The notes beneath the pieces were generated by a model. The model ran no database searches and had not been told where the DNA came from. It saw nothing but the letters and a program-made list of their open reading frames with translations. A stretch of DNA of 64,000 nt from Acidobacteriaceae bacterium (GTDB taxonomy: Bacteria > Acidobacteriota > Terriglobia > Terriglobales > Acidobacteriaceae). The stretch spans positions 113,469-177,468 of the forward strand of contig JAOAPC010000009.1 of NCBI GenBank assembly GCA_025462735.1, read 5' to 3'. This document shows positions 1-8,697 of the stretch, piece after piece; position 1 is the first letter of the stretch; each line of letters begins with the position of its first letter. A program made the translations under genes and the position numbers.

Positions 1-1633
1 ACATGTAAAAAGGGATCATTAACAGCGCCACGATCACCCACAACGTGAGCACGACCGGCTGGTAGCGAAGCGTCCCCGAGAGCAGGCGCATATAAAGGTT
101 CCGTACGTGCTCGAATTGGCGGTTGACGATTCCCGAAAAGCCGCGCTCCGTGTCCCCTTGACGCAGTAGTTTCGACCCCATCATGGGCGAGAGGGTCAAG
201 GCTACGAACCCGGACACGATGACCGCGCCAGCGAGAGTGAACGCGAATTCACGGAAGAGGGCGCCAGTCAGTCCGCCCTGAATCGCAACCGGAGTGTAGA
301 CGGCCGCCAGAGTAATGGTCATAGCGATGATAGGCCCGACTAATTCACGTGCCGCGTCAATTGCCGCTCGGAACGGCACTTTACCCATGTGCAAGTGACG
401 CTCGACGTTTTCCACCATCACAATCGCGTCATCGACCACCAGGCCGACTGAGAGAACGATAGCAAGCAGCGTCAGAAGGTTGATGGTGAATCCCGCCATG
501 AGCATGAGAAAGACAGCGCCGATTAGCGAGATAGGGATTGCAATGACCGGAATGAGCACCGAACGGAACGAGCCGAGGAAAAGAAAGATTACAACCACAA
601 CAATGAGCAACGTTTCTGTCAGAGTGTGGAGCACCTCATTGATCGCATCCTGAATGTACGCAGTCGAGTCGTATGGAATGCCCAGCTTCATTCCCTGTGG
701 TAGCTGTGCCCTGACCGCCGGGAGAGCATCTCGTACCTGGTGAATTACGTCCAGGGAGTTGGCAGTGGGAAGGACAAAAATTCCCATGAACGTAGCGCTC
801 TCGCCGTTGAAGCGGACATCGGAGTCGTAGTTTTCGGCTCCCAAAACAACGTCGGCAATTTCCCCGAGCCTGACCACCACGCCGCTCTGTTGCTTAATGA
901 CCATCTGGCGGAAATCTTCCGCTGTACGCAAGTTGGTATTCGCGACGAGGTTGACCGAGACCGCCGAGCCTTTTGTGCTTCCCAGAGCTGACAGATAGTT
1001 GTTCTTCGACAATGCGTCGCGCACATCAGACGGCGACACCCCGCGTGCGGCCATCTGGTCCGGCTTGAGCCAGATGCGCATCGCGAAGGTGCGGCCTCCG
1101 AGGATGTCGGCTCGCTGTACGCCGCTTATCGAACTCAGTTTTGGCTGGACTACCCGGGTCAAGTAATCGGTAATCTGATTTTGATCGAGATCGCCGGACG
1201 AGAAGCCGAGATACATTGCGGCAAACTGATTGTCCGCTGTTTGCAGGTCGATGACCGGGGCCTGGGCCTCCGGCGGTAGGTCGTTGCGGACCTGCGCGAC
1301 TTTCGCCTGAATTTGGGTGAGCGCCGCGTTAGTGTCGTAATTAAGCTTCAGGTGCACAGCAATTGTGCTTATGCCCTGGGAGCTGGTGGACTCCATGTAA
1401 TCGATGCCGTCAGCGCTGGCGATGACTCGCTCCAGCGGCGTGGTGATGAATCCGCGAACCAGGTCAGCGTTGGCGCCCACGTACACCGTTGAGACCTGCA
1501 CCTCGGCGATATCACTGCGCGGATACTGGCGCACGCTGAGGGAGCGAATCGCCTGCAGCCCGGCAATCAGGATCACCAGGTTGACGCATATGGCAAGAAC
1601 TGGCCGCTTTACGAAGAGATCTGTGAACTTCAT
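1..1633 (-). CDS. RND multidrug efflux permease, HAE1 type (C-terminus cut by window edge)
   Basis: Inner-membrane proton-driven efflux pump subunit of the AcrB/MexB class. The visible ~544 residues start MKFTDLFVKRPVLAI with the usual first membrane helix, run through the first periplasmic porter region, and reach the membrane block. There VVDDAIVMVEN carries the paired aspartates of the proton relay in TM4. The ATG overlaps the stop of the adaptor gene by one base (TAATG), so the two are translationally coupled. Full-length family members are about 1030 residues, so roughly half is missing to the left. The substrate cannot be told from sequence. Family identity is secure; the exact subclass is not. 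Confidence 0.95.
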   Translation of the reverse strand, partial: MKFTDLFVKRPVLAICVNLVILIAGLQAIRSLSVRQYPRSDIAEVQVSTVYVGANADLVRGFITTPLERVIASADGIDYMESTSSQGISTIAVHLKLNYDTNAALTQIQAKVAQVRNDLPPEAQAPVIDLQTADNQFAAMYLGFSSGDLDQNQITDYLTRVVQPKLSSISGVQRADILGGRTFAMRIWLKPDQMAARGVSPSDVRDALSKNNYLSALGSTKGSAVSVNLVANTNLRTAEDFRQMVIKQQSGVVVRLGEIADVVLGAENYDSDVRFNGESATFMGIFVLPTANSLDVIHQVRDALPAVRAQLPQGMKLGIPYDSTAYIQDAINEVLHTLTETLLIVVVVIFLFLGSFRSVLIPVIAIPISLIGAVFLMLMAGFTINLLTLLAIVLSVGLVVDDAIVMVENVERHLHMGKVPFRAAIDAARELVGPIIAMTITLAAVYTPVAIQGGLTGALFREFAFTLAGAVIVSGFVALTLSPMMGSKLLRQGDTERGFSGIVNRQFEHVRNLYMRLLSGTLRYQPVVLTLWVIVALLMIPFYM

Positions 1634-2760
1634 TAACTATCCTCAGGCTTCGGCTTGGGATTGTTCGGGGGTTGTACCTTATTGTTGACTTGGACAGCTG
1701 CGCCATTGCGTAGCTTGAATACTCCTGAGCTCACGACTTCCTCGCCCGACTTGAGGCCCGACACGACCGCCACCTGATCGCCACGCGAACCCTCAACTTT
1801 TACGAACTGCTGTCGTACGCCGCGGTAAGTCTTGCCTTTGGGATCCTTCAGATCAGCGACCACGAAAACTGAATCGCCATATGGTGCGTAGTTGATAGCG
1901 GACGCAGGCAAGGAGATCACATCACGGCTGGCGCCCAGCTTCAGCTCTACTTGCACGAACATTCCGGGGCGTAGCCTGCCACCGGGGTTCGCCAGAGTCG
2001 CCTGCACCTGAATATTGCGAGTTGCCTCATTAACAACAGAATCGATAGCCGTGACCCGACCTGCAAACTCGACGCCGGGCACATCGTCACTGGTAAGTCG
2101 CAGTGTGCGACCCGCCTGCACAAGAGAAGACTGCTGCTGCGGGACCCCAAAGTTCACATAAATCGGATTCAGTGCCTGAAGTGAAACTATGGCCTGACCC
2201 GCCGCCAGGTATTGACCCAGGTTGATCTGACGTATGCCGAGAATTCCGGAAAACGGCGCCTTGATTGTCTTTCTGTCAATAGTCGCTCTGATTTCGCCCA
2301 CCTTTGCCTCGGTGGACTTTTGCTGGGCAGACGAATTGTCATACTGGTTCCGTGCGACCACGCCTTCTTTTACCAGCTGTTGATCGCGGTCGGAGTTGAT
2401 GCGGGCTAGATCGCGGTCTGATTCTGCGGCCGCCAGTTGCGCGCGCTCCTGCCTGGTATCGAGTTCCACAAGAATGTCACCTGCATGAACCGCCTGACCG
2501 GATTCGAAATGAATCTTATCGACCGCGCCCGGCAGATCGGCGCTGACGGTCACGCCCTGAATGGCCGCCGTGGTGCCGATTACATTGAGCGTAGACGGCC
2601 AGGTCTCACTCTTAGCAACGACGGTTGTAACCGCATCCGGAGGCGGCGCAAAGCTCGATCCCTGCGCGATCGCAGTCTGAATCTGCCGATACTTAACAAA
2701 TCCGAGGCCGGCGATGATAACGATTACCACCGCCAGCATGAAAAACATCCGCTTCAGCAT
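1633..2760 (-). CDS. RND efflux periplasmic adaptor (membrane fusion protein)
   Basis: Links the inner-membrane RND pump to an outer-membrane channel. It has 375 residues. An N-terminal membrane anchor (about 5-22) is followed by a lipoyl-like half motif (ESGQAVHAGDILVELDTRQ, about 88-106), a short coiled coil rich in R/Q/A/D, the second lipoyl half (KAPFSGILGIRQINLGQYL) and beta-barrel and membrane-proximal domains. The C-terminal tail is lysine/proline rich. The ATG is preceded by GAGGA at good spacing. It is first in the operon with the permease; no outer-membrane channel gene is visible, though it could lie left of the window. Confidence 0.95.
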   Translation of the reverse strand: MLKRMFFMLAVVIVIIAGLGFVKYRQIQTAIAQGSSFAPPPDAVTTVVAKSETWPSTLNVIGTTAAIQGVTVSADLPGAVDKIHFESGQAVHAGDILVELDTRQERAQLAAAESDRDLARINSDRDQQLVKEGVVARNQYDNSSAQQKSTEAKVGEIRATIDRKTIKAPFSGILGIRQINLGQYLAAGQAIVSLQALNPIYVNFGVPQQQSSLVQAGRTLRLTSDDVPGVEFAGRVTAIDSVVNEATRNIQVQATLANPGGRLRPGMFVQVELKLGASRDVISLPASAINYAPYGDSVFVVADLKDPKGKTYRGVRQQFVKVEGSRGDQVAVVSGLKSGEEVVSSGVFKLRNGAAVQVNNKVQPPNNPKPKPEDS

Positions 2761-3082
2761 GATTTCCTCTAACTGTTCTTACGCAATATCAAGATTGAAG
2801 TTCCCCGCGTGTCACATGCGGACTCAGCCGCGGGAGTTTAGCTTCTACTCAGGATTGCGATATTGATGTGATGCAAGTTGCTCCGGCTACAAAAAATGAG
2901 TAGCCAGAAACTCGCCTGCAAACTCGATCTGGGCGTCTCAGCTTGGGGTTTCGTCCGAAGCGAACGGCCGGGAACTACATTTCTGTAGCTTAATAGGAGA
3001 CTGCTCAGGATTCAAATACTCCGCGCAATCCCGGCCCACCTTTTGTCGTACGTCTCCACTTCGGCTACCTCCTCCGCAGATG

Positions 3083-3116
3083 TGTAACCATAACGTTACA
3101 TAAATTAAGTTGTCAA
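3083..3116 (-). promoter_or_regulatory. Putative promoter and operator for the RND operon
   Basis: On the minus strand a TTGACA -35 box (3111-3116) is followed, after 18 bases, by TATGGT (3087-3092). A perfect 6+6 inverted repeat TGTAAC-N6-GTTACA (3083-3100) overlaps the -10 region, the layout of a repressor-controlled promoter such as those bound by TetR-type regulators. Transcription from here would give the adaptor gene a leader of about 320 nt. The rest of the 2761-3216 intergenic stretch shows no convincing gene or other structure. No regulator gene is adjacent. Confidence 0.5.
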
Positions 3117-3216
3117 GCACGATCGATGGTTTGGACGCCTAAATTTGAAAAATGTTAGTCGCCGCCGGATTTGTCGCTGTTCTGCTAAATTGTTGAATTC
3201 CTAATTTTTGAATTTC

Positions 3217-4245
3217 ATGAAACCCACCCGCAGCTTTGCCAGCGACAACAACGCCGGAGTACATCCGGAGATCCTCAAAGCAATCGCGGCCGCCAATCAG
3301 GGCCATGTGATCGGATATGGCGATGACCCGTATACGCAATCGGCAGTACGCCTGTTCAAGCAGCACTTCGGGGACGACACTGAAGTTTTTTTTGTTTTCA
3401 ATGGGACTGCGGCAAACTCTTTGAGTCTTAAAGCTCTTACCAATTCGTATCACGCAGTTATCTGTGCCGAGGCCGCCCATATTTATGTGGATGAGTGCGG
3501 TGCTCCGGAGAAGTTCACCGGCTGCAAGCTGATCCCCGTGGCGGCAAAAAATGGCAAGCTGACCGTGGACGCGGTCCGGACCGCCTATCACGGAATCGGC
3601 GACGAGCACCACGTTCAGCCTCGAGTCATCTCGATAACCCAGGCAACTGAGGTGGGGACGGTTTATCAGTCAAAAGAAGTACAGGACCTGGCTCGCTTTG
3701 CCCATGACCACGGAATGTTTCTTCACGTCGACGGCGCCAGAATTGCCAACGCCGTTGCAGCCCTCGGTCTCGGCTTGAAGGAAGCCACACGCGACCTGGG
3801 AGTTGACGTGCTTTCGTTCGGCGCTACCAAGAATGGTGCCCTGGGTGCAGAGGCGGTGGTTTTCTTCAATCCGGAACTAGCGGCAAACTTCAGGTTCTAC
3901 CGCAAGCAGGGCATGCAACTGGCTTCCAAAATGCGATTTATCGCAGCCCAGTTTGAGGCTTTATTCACCAATGATTTGTGGCTGACGAACGCCCGCCACG
4001 CCAATCGCATGGCACAACTACTCAAGCGCGAGCTCAGCAAAATTCCGGAAGTGAAGATCATTTACAACGTGGAAGCGAACGGCGTCTTTGCGCAAATTCC
4101 GCGTAAGGCCATAGCAAAACTTCAGAAGCGCTACTTCTTTTATGTGTGGAATGAATCCCAGTCGGTGGTGCGGTTGATGTGCTCCTGGGATACGACCGTT
4201 GACGATGTGAAGCAATTTGCGGAGTTTGTGCGGCGCAGTGTGTAG
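3217..4245 (+). CDS. Low-specificity L-threonine aldolase-like PLP lyase
   Basis: PLP-dependent fold-type I enzyme of the beta-eliminating lyase/threonine aldolase family, expected to cleave L-threonine or allo-threonine to glycine and acetaldehyde in the cytoplasm. It has 342 residues. The N-terminus SFASDNNAGVHPEIL and the YGDDPYT stretch are typical. HVDGAR (170-175) supplies the PLP-ring aspartate, and the Schiff-base lysine is expected at K205 in FGATKNGALG. The ATG at 3217 is preferred over an in-frame TTG nine bases upstream; no clear ribosome site is seen for either. It stands alone and converges on vapBC. Confidence 0.88.
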   Translation: MKPTRSFASDNNAGVHPEILKAIAAANQGHVIGYGDDPYTQSAVRLFKQHFGDDTEVFFVFNGTAANSLSLKALTNSYHAVICAEAAHIYVDECGAPEKFTGCKLIPVAAKNGKLTVDAVRTAYHGIGDEHHVQPRVISITQATEVGTVYQSKEVQDLARFAHDHGMFLHVDGARIANAVAALGLGLKEATRDLGVDVLSFGATKNGALGAEAVVFFNPELAANFRFYRKQGMQLASKMRFIAAQFEALFTNDLWLTNARHANRMAQLLKRELSKIPEVKIIYNVEANGVFAQIPRKAIAKLQKRYFFYVWNESQSVVRLMCSWDTTVDDVKQFAEFVRRSV

Positions 4246-4272
4246 CGTGCAAAACCAACTGGACGCGATCTC

Positions 4273-4680
4273 CTATGCCGCCCAGTTCTGCATTTTCAGT
4301 CCTCGCACGCGTCTGAACTCGCTTTCATTGTTCGTGATCAAAATCAAATCCGCTGTCAGAGCATGGGCGGCAATCCACAAGTCATTGTTTCCGATCATTT
4401 CGCCCTTTAATTCGAGTTCGGCACGAATTTTTCCATAGGATCCAGCCGCCGCTTCCGGAAGTGGCAGGGCAGGTAACAGCATCATCAACTCCCGCAATCG
4501 CTCGGTTGCAGACGTACGCTGAGTGCTCTTTTGCGCGCCGTAGAGCAGTTCTCCATAAGTTATGACGGAAATAGCTGCTTCGCCCTGGCGCAGTTTCTCG
4601 AAGCGACGCAATAACTCCCCCGGCCTCTTTTGCCGGATGTAAATGCAAATGTTTGTGTCCAGTAGAAATCGAGGTTCCAC
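4273..4680 (-). CDS. vapC: VapC-type PIN-domain ribonuclease toxin
   Basis: Toxin of a type II toxin-antitoxin pair; PIN domains cleave RNA (often tRNA) with Mg2+. It has 135 residues, normal for the family. The acidic site residues are visible: D8 in FLLDTNICIY, E44 in YGELLYG, D100 in NNDLWIAAHA, and the C-terminal TNNESEF. It uses a GTG start immediately after the antitoxin stop (TGA-GTG), which implies coupled translation. The closest-looking subclass is the FitB/VapC group that recognises DTNI-CIYI. Confidence 0.92.
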   Translation of the reverse strand: MEPRFLLDTNICIYIRQKRPGELLRRFEKLRQGEAAISVITYGELLYGAQKSTQRTSATERLRELMMLLPALPLPEAAAGSYGKIRAELELKGEMIGNNDLWIAAHALTADLILITNNESEFRRVRGLKMQNWAA

Positions 4681-4911
4681 TCACAACCCCTTGCGCTTTT
4701 GCGGCATGTCGGAGCTGCGATCAGGGAGCTCAAGGTCATCCGGTAGGCCTGCCAGCAGGTCGAAAGCCCGGGCCATAAGCCCACTCTTTTCTCGCAAGAC
4801 GATTTCGTCCCCGCGCCGGAAGATTTCGACTTCCTTACTTTTCAGGCGAAACTCCTTCGGCAGCCTCAAAGCTTGACTATTTCCAGACCGAAATACCTTG
4901 GCCGTCGCCAT
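4681..4911 (-). CDS. vapB: VapB-type AbrB/SpoVT fold antitoxin
   Basis: Antitoxin and probable autorepressor for the adjacent VapC. It has 76 residues. The N-terminal swapped-hairpin barrel (ATAKVFRSGNSQALRLPKEF, then a DEIVLRE strand) is characteristic of VapB/MazE-like DNA-binding antitoxins, and the charged C-terminal tail would wrap the toxin. The ATG at 4911 is chosen because GGAGGT lies just upstream. A longer reading to 4944 would run through the operator and is unlikely. Confidence 0.92.
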   Translation of the reverse strand: MATAKVFRSGNSQALRLPKEFRLKSKEVEIFRRGDEIVLREKSGLMARAFDLLAGLPDDLELPDRSSDMPQKRKGL

Positions 4912-4922
4912 ACTACCTCCAA

Positions 4923-4943
4923 TGTATATACGCCAAGTATACA
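4923..4943 (-). promoter_or_regulatory. Palindromic operator upstream of vapBC
   Basis: Perfect inverted repeat TGTATA-N9-TATACA, 12-32 bases upstream of the vapB start. The AT-rich half-sites also resemble -10 hexamers. VapB-family antitoxins typically bind such palindromes to autorepress; here that role is inferred from position. Confidence 0.6.
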
Positions 4944-4967
4944 CTATTGGCGCCTGGACGAGGTACT

Positions 4968-5675
4968 CTAAACGTCAAATACTCGGTAAACCGCCGACGG
5001 ATTTTGCGACTGCAGTAGGGTGATTGCGACGTTGTGCACTGGAACGCCTCCCGCGGTTTTGCCGTCGCATTTTCCATTGTGTGCATGTCCGTGAACTACC
5101 AGGTCGGCCCCGTGACGGTCGATGACCTCGGCTAAACGCGACGTTCCAAGAAAGGGGTAGATTTCGTGGGCCTCGCCTTCGACTGTCGCCAAGATAGGAG
5201 CGTAATGCAAGACCACGACCCGCTTCTTGGTCCTAAGCTGCGACATGGCACGCTCAAGTTTCAGGGCCTCGTCAATGCTGGCCCGCACGAATGTCTTAAT
5301 TTCAGGTTCGCCGAATGCCGTCAACACTCCGCGACCGAATCCCCCGACAAAACCTTTGGTTCCAGCGAAGCCCACGCCGTCGCGTTCATATGCGCTACCA
5401 TCCAGGACCTTGATCCCTTCCTGCGTCAACATGCGCATGAGTTCGACCTCGCGGCCGCTCTCGAAATCATGATTGCCGAGCACGACGATGACCGGCAAAC
5501 GAAGCCGCACTAGCACGTTGAGCAGCGGCTCCATTTCGTCGGGACGTCCAAAATTAGTGAGATCGCCGGCGAGCACAAACACGTCGGCTTCATCGCGCAC
5601 GCGGTTAAGCTGGTCATGTAAGGCGCTGAAGCGTGCTGGCGTGAAGTGCAGGTCTGCGGTAGCCGCAACTCTCAT
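4968..5675 (-). CDS. Calcineurin-like metallophosphoesterase
   Basis: Binuclear-metal phosphoesterase, 235 residues, cytoplasmic (no signal peptide). The five metal-binding blocks are intact and in order: ATADLHF (D8, H10), LAGDLTNFG, LGNHDFE, LHYAPI and HGHAHNG. The substrate is unknown; family members hydrolyse phosphomonoesters, cyclic nucleotides or diadenosine polyphosphates. It starts 3 bases after the stop of a nucleotidyltransferase gene, so the pair is almost certainly co-transcribed and may act on the same nucleotide or modified target. Confidence 0.9.
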   Translation of the reverse strand: MRVAATADLHFTPARFSALHDQLNRVRDEADVFVLAGDLTNFGRPDEMEPLLNVLVRLRLPVIVVLGNHDFESGREVELMRMLTQEGIKVLDGSAYERDGVGFAGTKGFVGGFGRGVLTAFGEPEIKTFVRASIDEALKLERAMSQLRTKKRVVVLHYAPILATVEGEAHEIYPFLGTSRLAEVIDRHGADLVVHGHAHNGKCDGKTAGGVPVHNVAITLLQSQNPSAVYRVFDV

Positions 5676-5678
5676 GTT

Positions 5679-6584
5679 TTAGGTCCCGGATCTCCGAATC
5701 ACACCCGGCCTTGGCGACGCTTTACCTGCCGCTTTGTGGAGATGACGGGCGCGATATTCGCCCTGCAGGTTTTCTAGTTTCCAGTCCTTAATGTCGATGG
5801 AAAAAATATTCTCATCGACTAAACTGCCCCGGAACGGCGCTTTCGGATCGGGATGTTGCACCAAATGCATGTATCGCGAAAGCAAATCCTGCCATAGCGG
5901 TGCAGGAACGTAATCGGTGTGCGCAGGATAGACGTACCGAAAGAGAATCAAGGCCCAAAGCACAATTTCCCAGTTACCCCGGGCGAGTTCCATTATTCGC
6001 TCCCATTCAAGCTTGCCCTTGGTTCTATAAATAATGTGAGCGATGTCGGCGCCGTCAAACCTTTCTCGCCGCAGCACGAACAGCTTTGACGCTAGCAGAT
6101 CTTCGGCGGAGATGATTTGCGTCTGCACTCCCGCGATCACCGCCGGGTGCGCGCGCTTCATCCAACTGTCGTCCACCATAATCACGGCATTGCTCATGCC
6201 CGAGATCAGGTCAACGAAATATTCTCCGCGATGCGCCTTCGACAGCCAGACGGGGTCAAGGGTTTCGCAATGGAAGCCGCACTGACTAAGGTGACTGAGC
6301 GCAGCAGGAACGTCGGAGGCTTTCACGAATAGATCCAGGTCCTTGGTCACCCGCCAAATGCCGGTGTACTTCTGAAGGGCAAATGCGCCGGCCACGGCGT
6401 ATGGGATGCCGTGGTCATTCATGGCCATCAAGACATCGCGATACAGCTTTACTGCCTCCGCTGGCAGCGGAGTAGCGCTCGCCGAGGTCACAGGCGGAGC
6501 ATCCGGCAATTTTGGCGAATGGCCCGCCATGAACGCCTTGGATGGGTTTGTGCAACTATCGGTTGTAGCACTCAGGTTGGTCAT
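5679..6584 (-). CDS. Nucleotidyltransferase-fold protein
   Basis: 301 residues from the ATG at 6584, which has a GGGA ribosome-site-like stretch upstream; an in-frame TTG at 6653 is a weaker alternative. The Pol-beta-like nucleotidyltransferase core is seen as IPYAVAGAFALQKY followed by VTKDLDLFV, where the D-x-D pair would bind metal, and a later ISAEDLLASKLFVLRRERFDGADIAHI helix typical of the AbiEii/MenT-like and related minimal nucleotidyltransferases. The C-terminal ~100 residues are helical and not recognised. Its partner is the metallophosphoesterase 3 bases downstream. Whether it modifies a protein, tRNA or small molecule cannot be told. Confidence 0.75.
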   Translation of the reverse strand: MTNLSATTDSCTNPSKAFMAGHSPKLPDAPPVTSASATPLPAEAVKLYRDVLMAMNDHGIPYAVAGAFALQKYTGIWRVTKDLDLFVKASDVPAALSHLSQCGFHCETLDPVWLSKAHRGEYFVDLISGMSNAVIMVDDSWMKRAHPAVIAGVQTQIISAEDLLASKLFVLRRERFDGADIAHIIYRTKGKLEWERIMELARGNWEIVLWALILFRYVYPAHTDYVPAPLWQDLLSRYMHLVQHPDPKAPFRGSLVDENIFSIDIKDWKLENLQGEYRARHLHKAAGKASPRPGVIRRSGT

Positions 6585-6702
6585 TCTGATCCCTACGCAT
6601 TTCAGAAGACTGGATGAGTGGCGCAGGACTGTCTCCCACCAGAGGCCACTCAAACAACGCTGCTCTGGAAAGACGCATCTTTAGTGAGTCCCTTGGAACG
6701 TC

Positions 6703-7506
6703 ATGTCCTCCCTTACGGAACCGATTCACCAGAACCCATCCTCTGCATTGGCCCTGGAACCGGGGCGGCTCGCTCAACGCATCTCTGAGTTGGGCGACTG
6801 GTTTCACAATCTCGACCTGCACGGCATTCCGACCGCTCCGCATCATTTTCTTGGGGATTTCCCCAGTATTAAATGGCGGCAGATTGCCGACGCCATTCCG
6901 GAAGACCTGACCGGCGCTACCGTCCTCGATGTGGGCTGCAATGCCGGCTTTTACTCCATCGAGATGAAGAAACGCGGCGCTAAGCACGTGCTTGGAATCG
7001 ACGTGGACGACCGCTATTTAAGCCAGGCGCGTTTCGCTGCCGAGACCCTTGGGGTCGAAATCGAGCTTCAGAAGTGCTCTGTGTACTCCGCCGACAAACT
7101 GGCCGGGCAGTTCGACTACGTCCTTTTTATGGGTCTGTTCTATCACCTCCGGTATCCTCTGTTCGCCTTGGACAGCCTGATCAAGAAGGTCGCGGGAAAA
7201 TTGGTGTTTCAGACCATGGTTCGAGGGTCCACAGAGAGTCGGGAATGGGCCCACGACTATCCCTTCTGGAACGAGCAGATTTTTGAAGAGCGTGATTTTC
7301 CGGCAATGTATTTCATTGAAAAAAGTTATTCGAACGATCCGACAAACTGGTGGATTCCGAACGGACCAGCGGTGGAAGCGATGCTACGCAGCGCTGGTCT
7401 GGAGATTGAAGCTCATCCTGAACCGGAGACCTGGGTCTGCCGTCCTGCAGCGGTGTTACGCGGCGGCCGCTACATTGTGGACCATGAGCTGGACGGAACG
7501 TTGTAG
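6703..7506 (+). CDS. SAM-dependent methyltransferase of the glycan cassette (TIGR04290-like)
   Basis: Class I methyltransferase, 267 residues. TVLDVGCNAGFYSIEMKKR (about 80-98) is the SAM-binding loop, LGIDVDDRYL the second strand, and FDYVLFMGLFYHLRYP the post-motif region also seen in CmoB-like enzymes. From memory it matches the NCBI TIGR04290 methyltransferase family, which occurs in polysaccharide-type cassettes; this family assignment needs a search. It opens a set of nine same-strand genes and probably methylates a sugar or lipid-linked sugar. The 196 bases to its right-hand neighbour's body include only a short 38-base gap, consistent with co-transcription. Confidence 0.85.
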   Translation: MSSLTEPIHQNPSSALALEPGRLAQRISELGDWFHNLDLHGIPTAPHHFLGDFPSIKWRQIADAIPEDLTGATVLDVGCNAGFYSIEMKKRGAKHVLGIDVDDRYLSQARFAAETLGVEIELQKCSVYSADKLAGQFDYVLFMGLFYHLRYPLFALDSLIKKVAGKLVFQTMVRGSTESREWAHDYPFWNEQIFEERDFPAMYFIEKSYSNDPTNWWIPNGPAVEAMLRSAGLEIEAHPEPETWVCRPAAVLRGGRYIVDHELDGTL

Positions 7507-7544
7507 AGAATTAAGTGCAATAACCGAGGCAAGGCAAGGATCCT

Positions 7545-8489
7545 ATGGTTGAAGCAGTGATGTTGTGGAACGAACCGAACAATCTTTCGCACTGGGACTT
7601 TAAGGTCGACCCCGACTGGAAGATGTTTGCCCGCATGATCATCGCGGCGGCGAAAGAAGTTCGCAAAGTCAATCCCGCACTCACCATTGCCTTGGGTGGT
7701 ATGTCTCCGGTCGACTCGAATTTTGTGAAGCTGCTCGGCAGTTATGGTGTCCTGGACTACATCGATGTGGTAGCAATCCACGGATTCCCGTTGGATTGGA
7801 ACCATTGGAGCATTCACGACTGGCCGCAAAGAGTGGAAGAAATTCGTTCCGTAACCAACAAGCCGGTTTGGGTTTCCGAAGCGGGGGTTTCATCCTTCGG
7901 CGCGGAAGAAGTACAGGTATTCGGTATCCAGCGAACGGCCGAACTGTTGCGCCCAATCGTGGATCGAATTCACTGGTACAGCCTCTACGATCTGCCGGCA
8001 ACATGGACCGCTACGACCCGGCACAAAGAGGCCGAGGGTAGCGCCTATTACCGCCATTACTACATGGGTCTGCTCAAGGAAGATGGCGCCCCCAAGCTGG
8101 CGCTGGCAAATTTTCCGGACGGACTCGGAATCTGCCAGTGGTTTCATTTCGAAGACCATCGTCTGGAAGACTCGGTTGAGTGGCTTCGCCGTTTGGGAGT
8201 GACATACCTGCGAACCGGACTGAGTTGGGCAGATTCGTTCCGTCCCAACGCCGAGGTTTGGTTTGACCGCCAGATGCAGGCCATCGAGGGATTTGCCACC
8301 ACCCTGACGCTGTGTTTCACGCCTGAGCATCTTGGCCTGGTTCCGCACTACACCAGCCCGCCGAAAAATTGCGAGGACTTCGCTGAATTTACCAATCGAA
8401 TGGTCAGTCGTTACGCATCGCCGCTAACGCAAAGGTCCACCTCGACGGTCGACCACGAAAGTAGCGAACCCTGCGCTCAACTTGGTTGA
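7545..8489 (+). CDS. Glycoside-hydrolase-like TIM-barrel protein (beta-xylosidase-like), strands apparently permuted
   Basis: 314 residues, no signal peptide. VMLWNEPNN (residues 5-13) resembles the acid/base NEP motif and VWVSEAGVSSFG (about 107-118) the nucleophile-strand motif of clan GH-A enzymes. However, segments resembling the first barrel strands (LRRLGVTYLRTGLSWADSF; LTLCFTPEHLG) come after, not before, these motifs, as if the barrel were circularly permuted. The last ~20 residues look non-conserved. A good AAGGA ribosome site precedes the ATG. Context suggests trimming or remodelling of the glycan made by this cassette; a non-catalytic role is possible. Confidence 0.75.
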   Translation: MVEAVMLWNEPNNLSHWDFKVDPDWKMFARMIIAAAKEVRKVNPALTIALGGMSPVDSNFVKLLGSYGVLDYIDVVAIHGFPLDWNHWSIHDWPQRVEEIRSVTNKPVWVSEAGVSSFGAEEVQVFGIQRTAELLRPIVDRIHWYSLYDLPATWTATTRHKEAEGSAYYRHYYMGLLKEDGAPKLALANFPDGLGICQWFHFEDHRLEDSVEWLRRLGVTYLRTGLSWADSFRPNAEVWFDRQMQAIEGFATTLTLCFTPEHLGLVPHYTSPPKNCEDFAEFTNRMVSRYASPLTQRSTSTVDHESSEPCAQLG

Positions 8490-8697
8490 CTAATACTTCC
8501 GATGTAAGGCGACCAAAATTGGCCTGCACTGTCCCGCTTTCACCTCGCAGAACTTCTTCGGCAAGACATCTTACCTGAGGTGACATACATCCAAAGTTTG
8601 CTGGGAATGTTCCTTGATTGCAACAATGAAGCCTAAAGCTCTGTATTTTCGATAGTTGCAGGCCAGAGCTAAGTGATCCGGAAGAAGGGAATCGAAT

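Noticed and set aside
2938..3120. 60-codon minus-strand frame between the RND operon and threonine aldolase gene
   Set aside because: It starts at a GTG overlapping the proposed -35 box, has no ribosome site and shows no conserved pattern; the stretch is better explained as promoter and leader.
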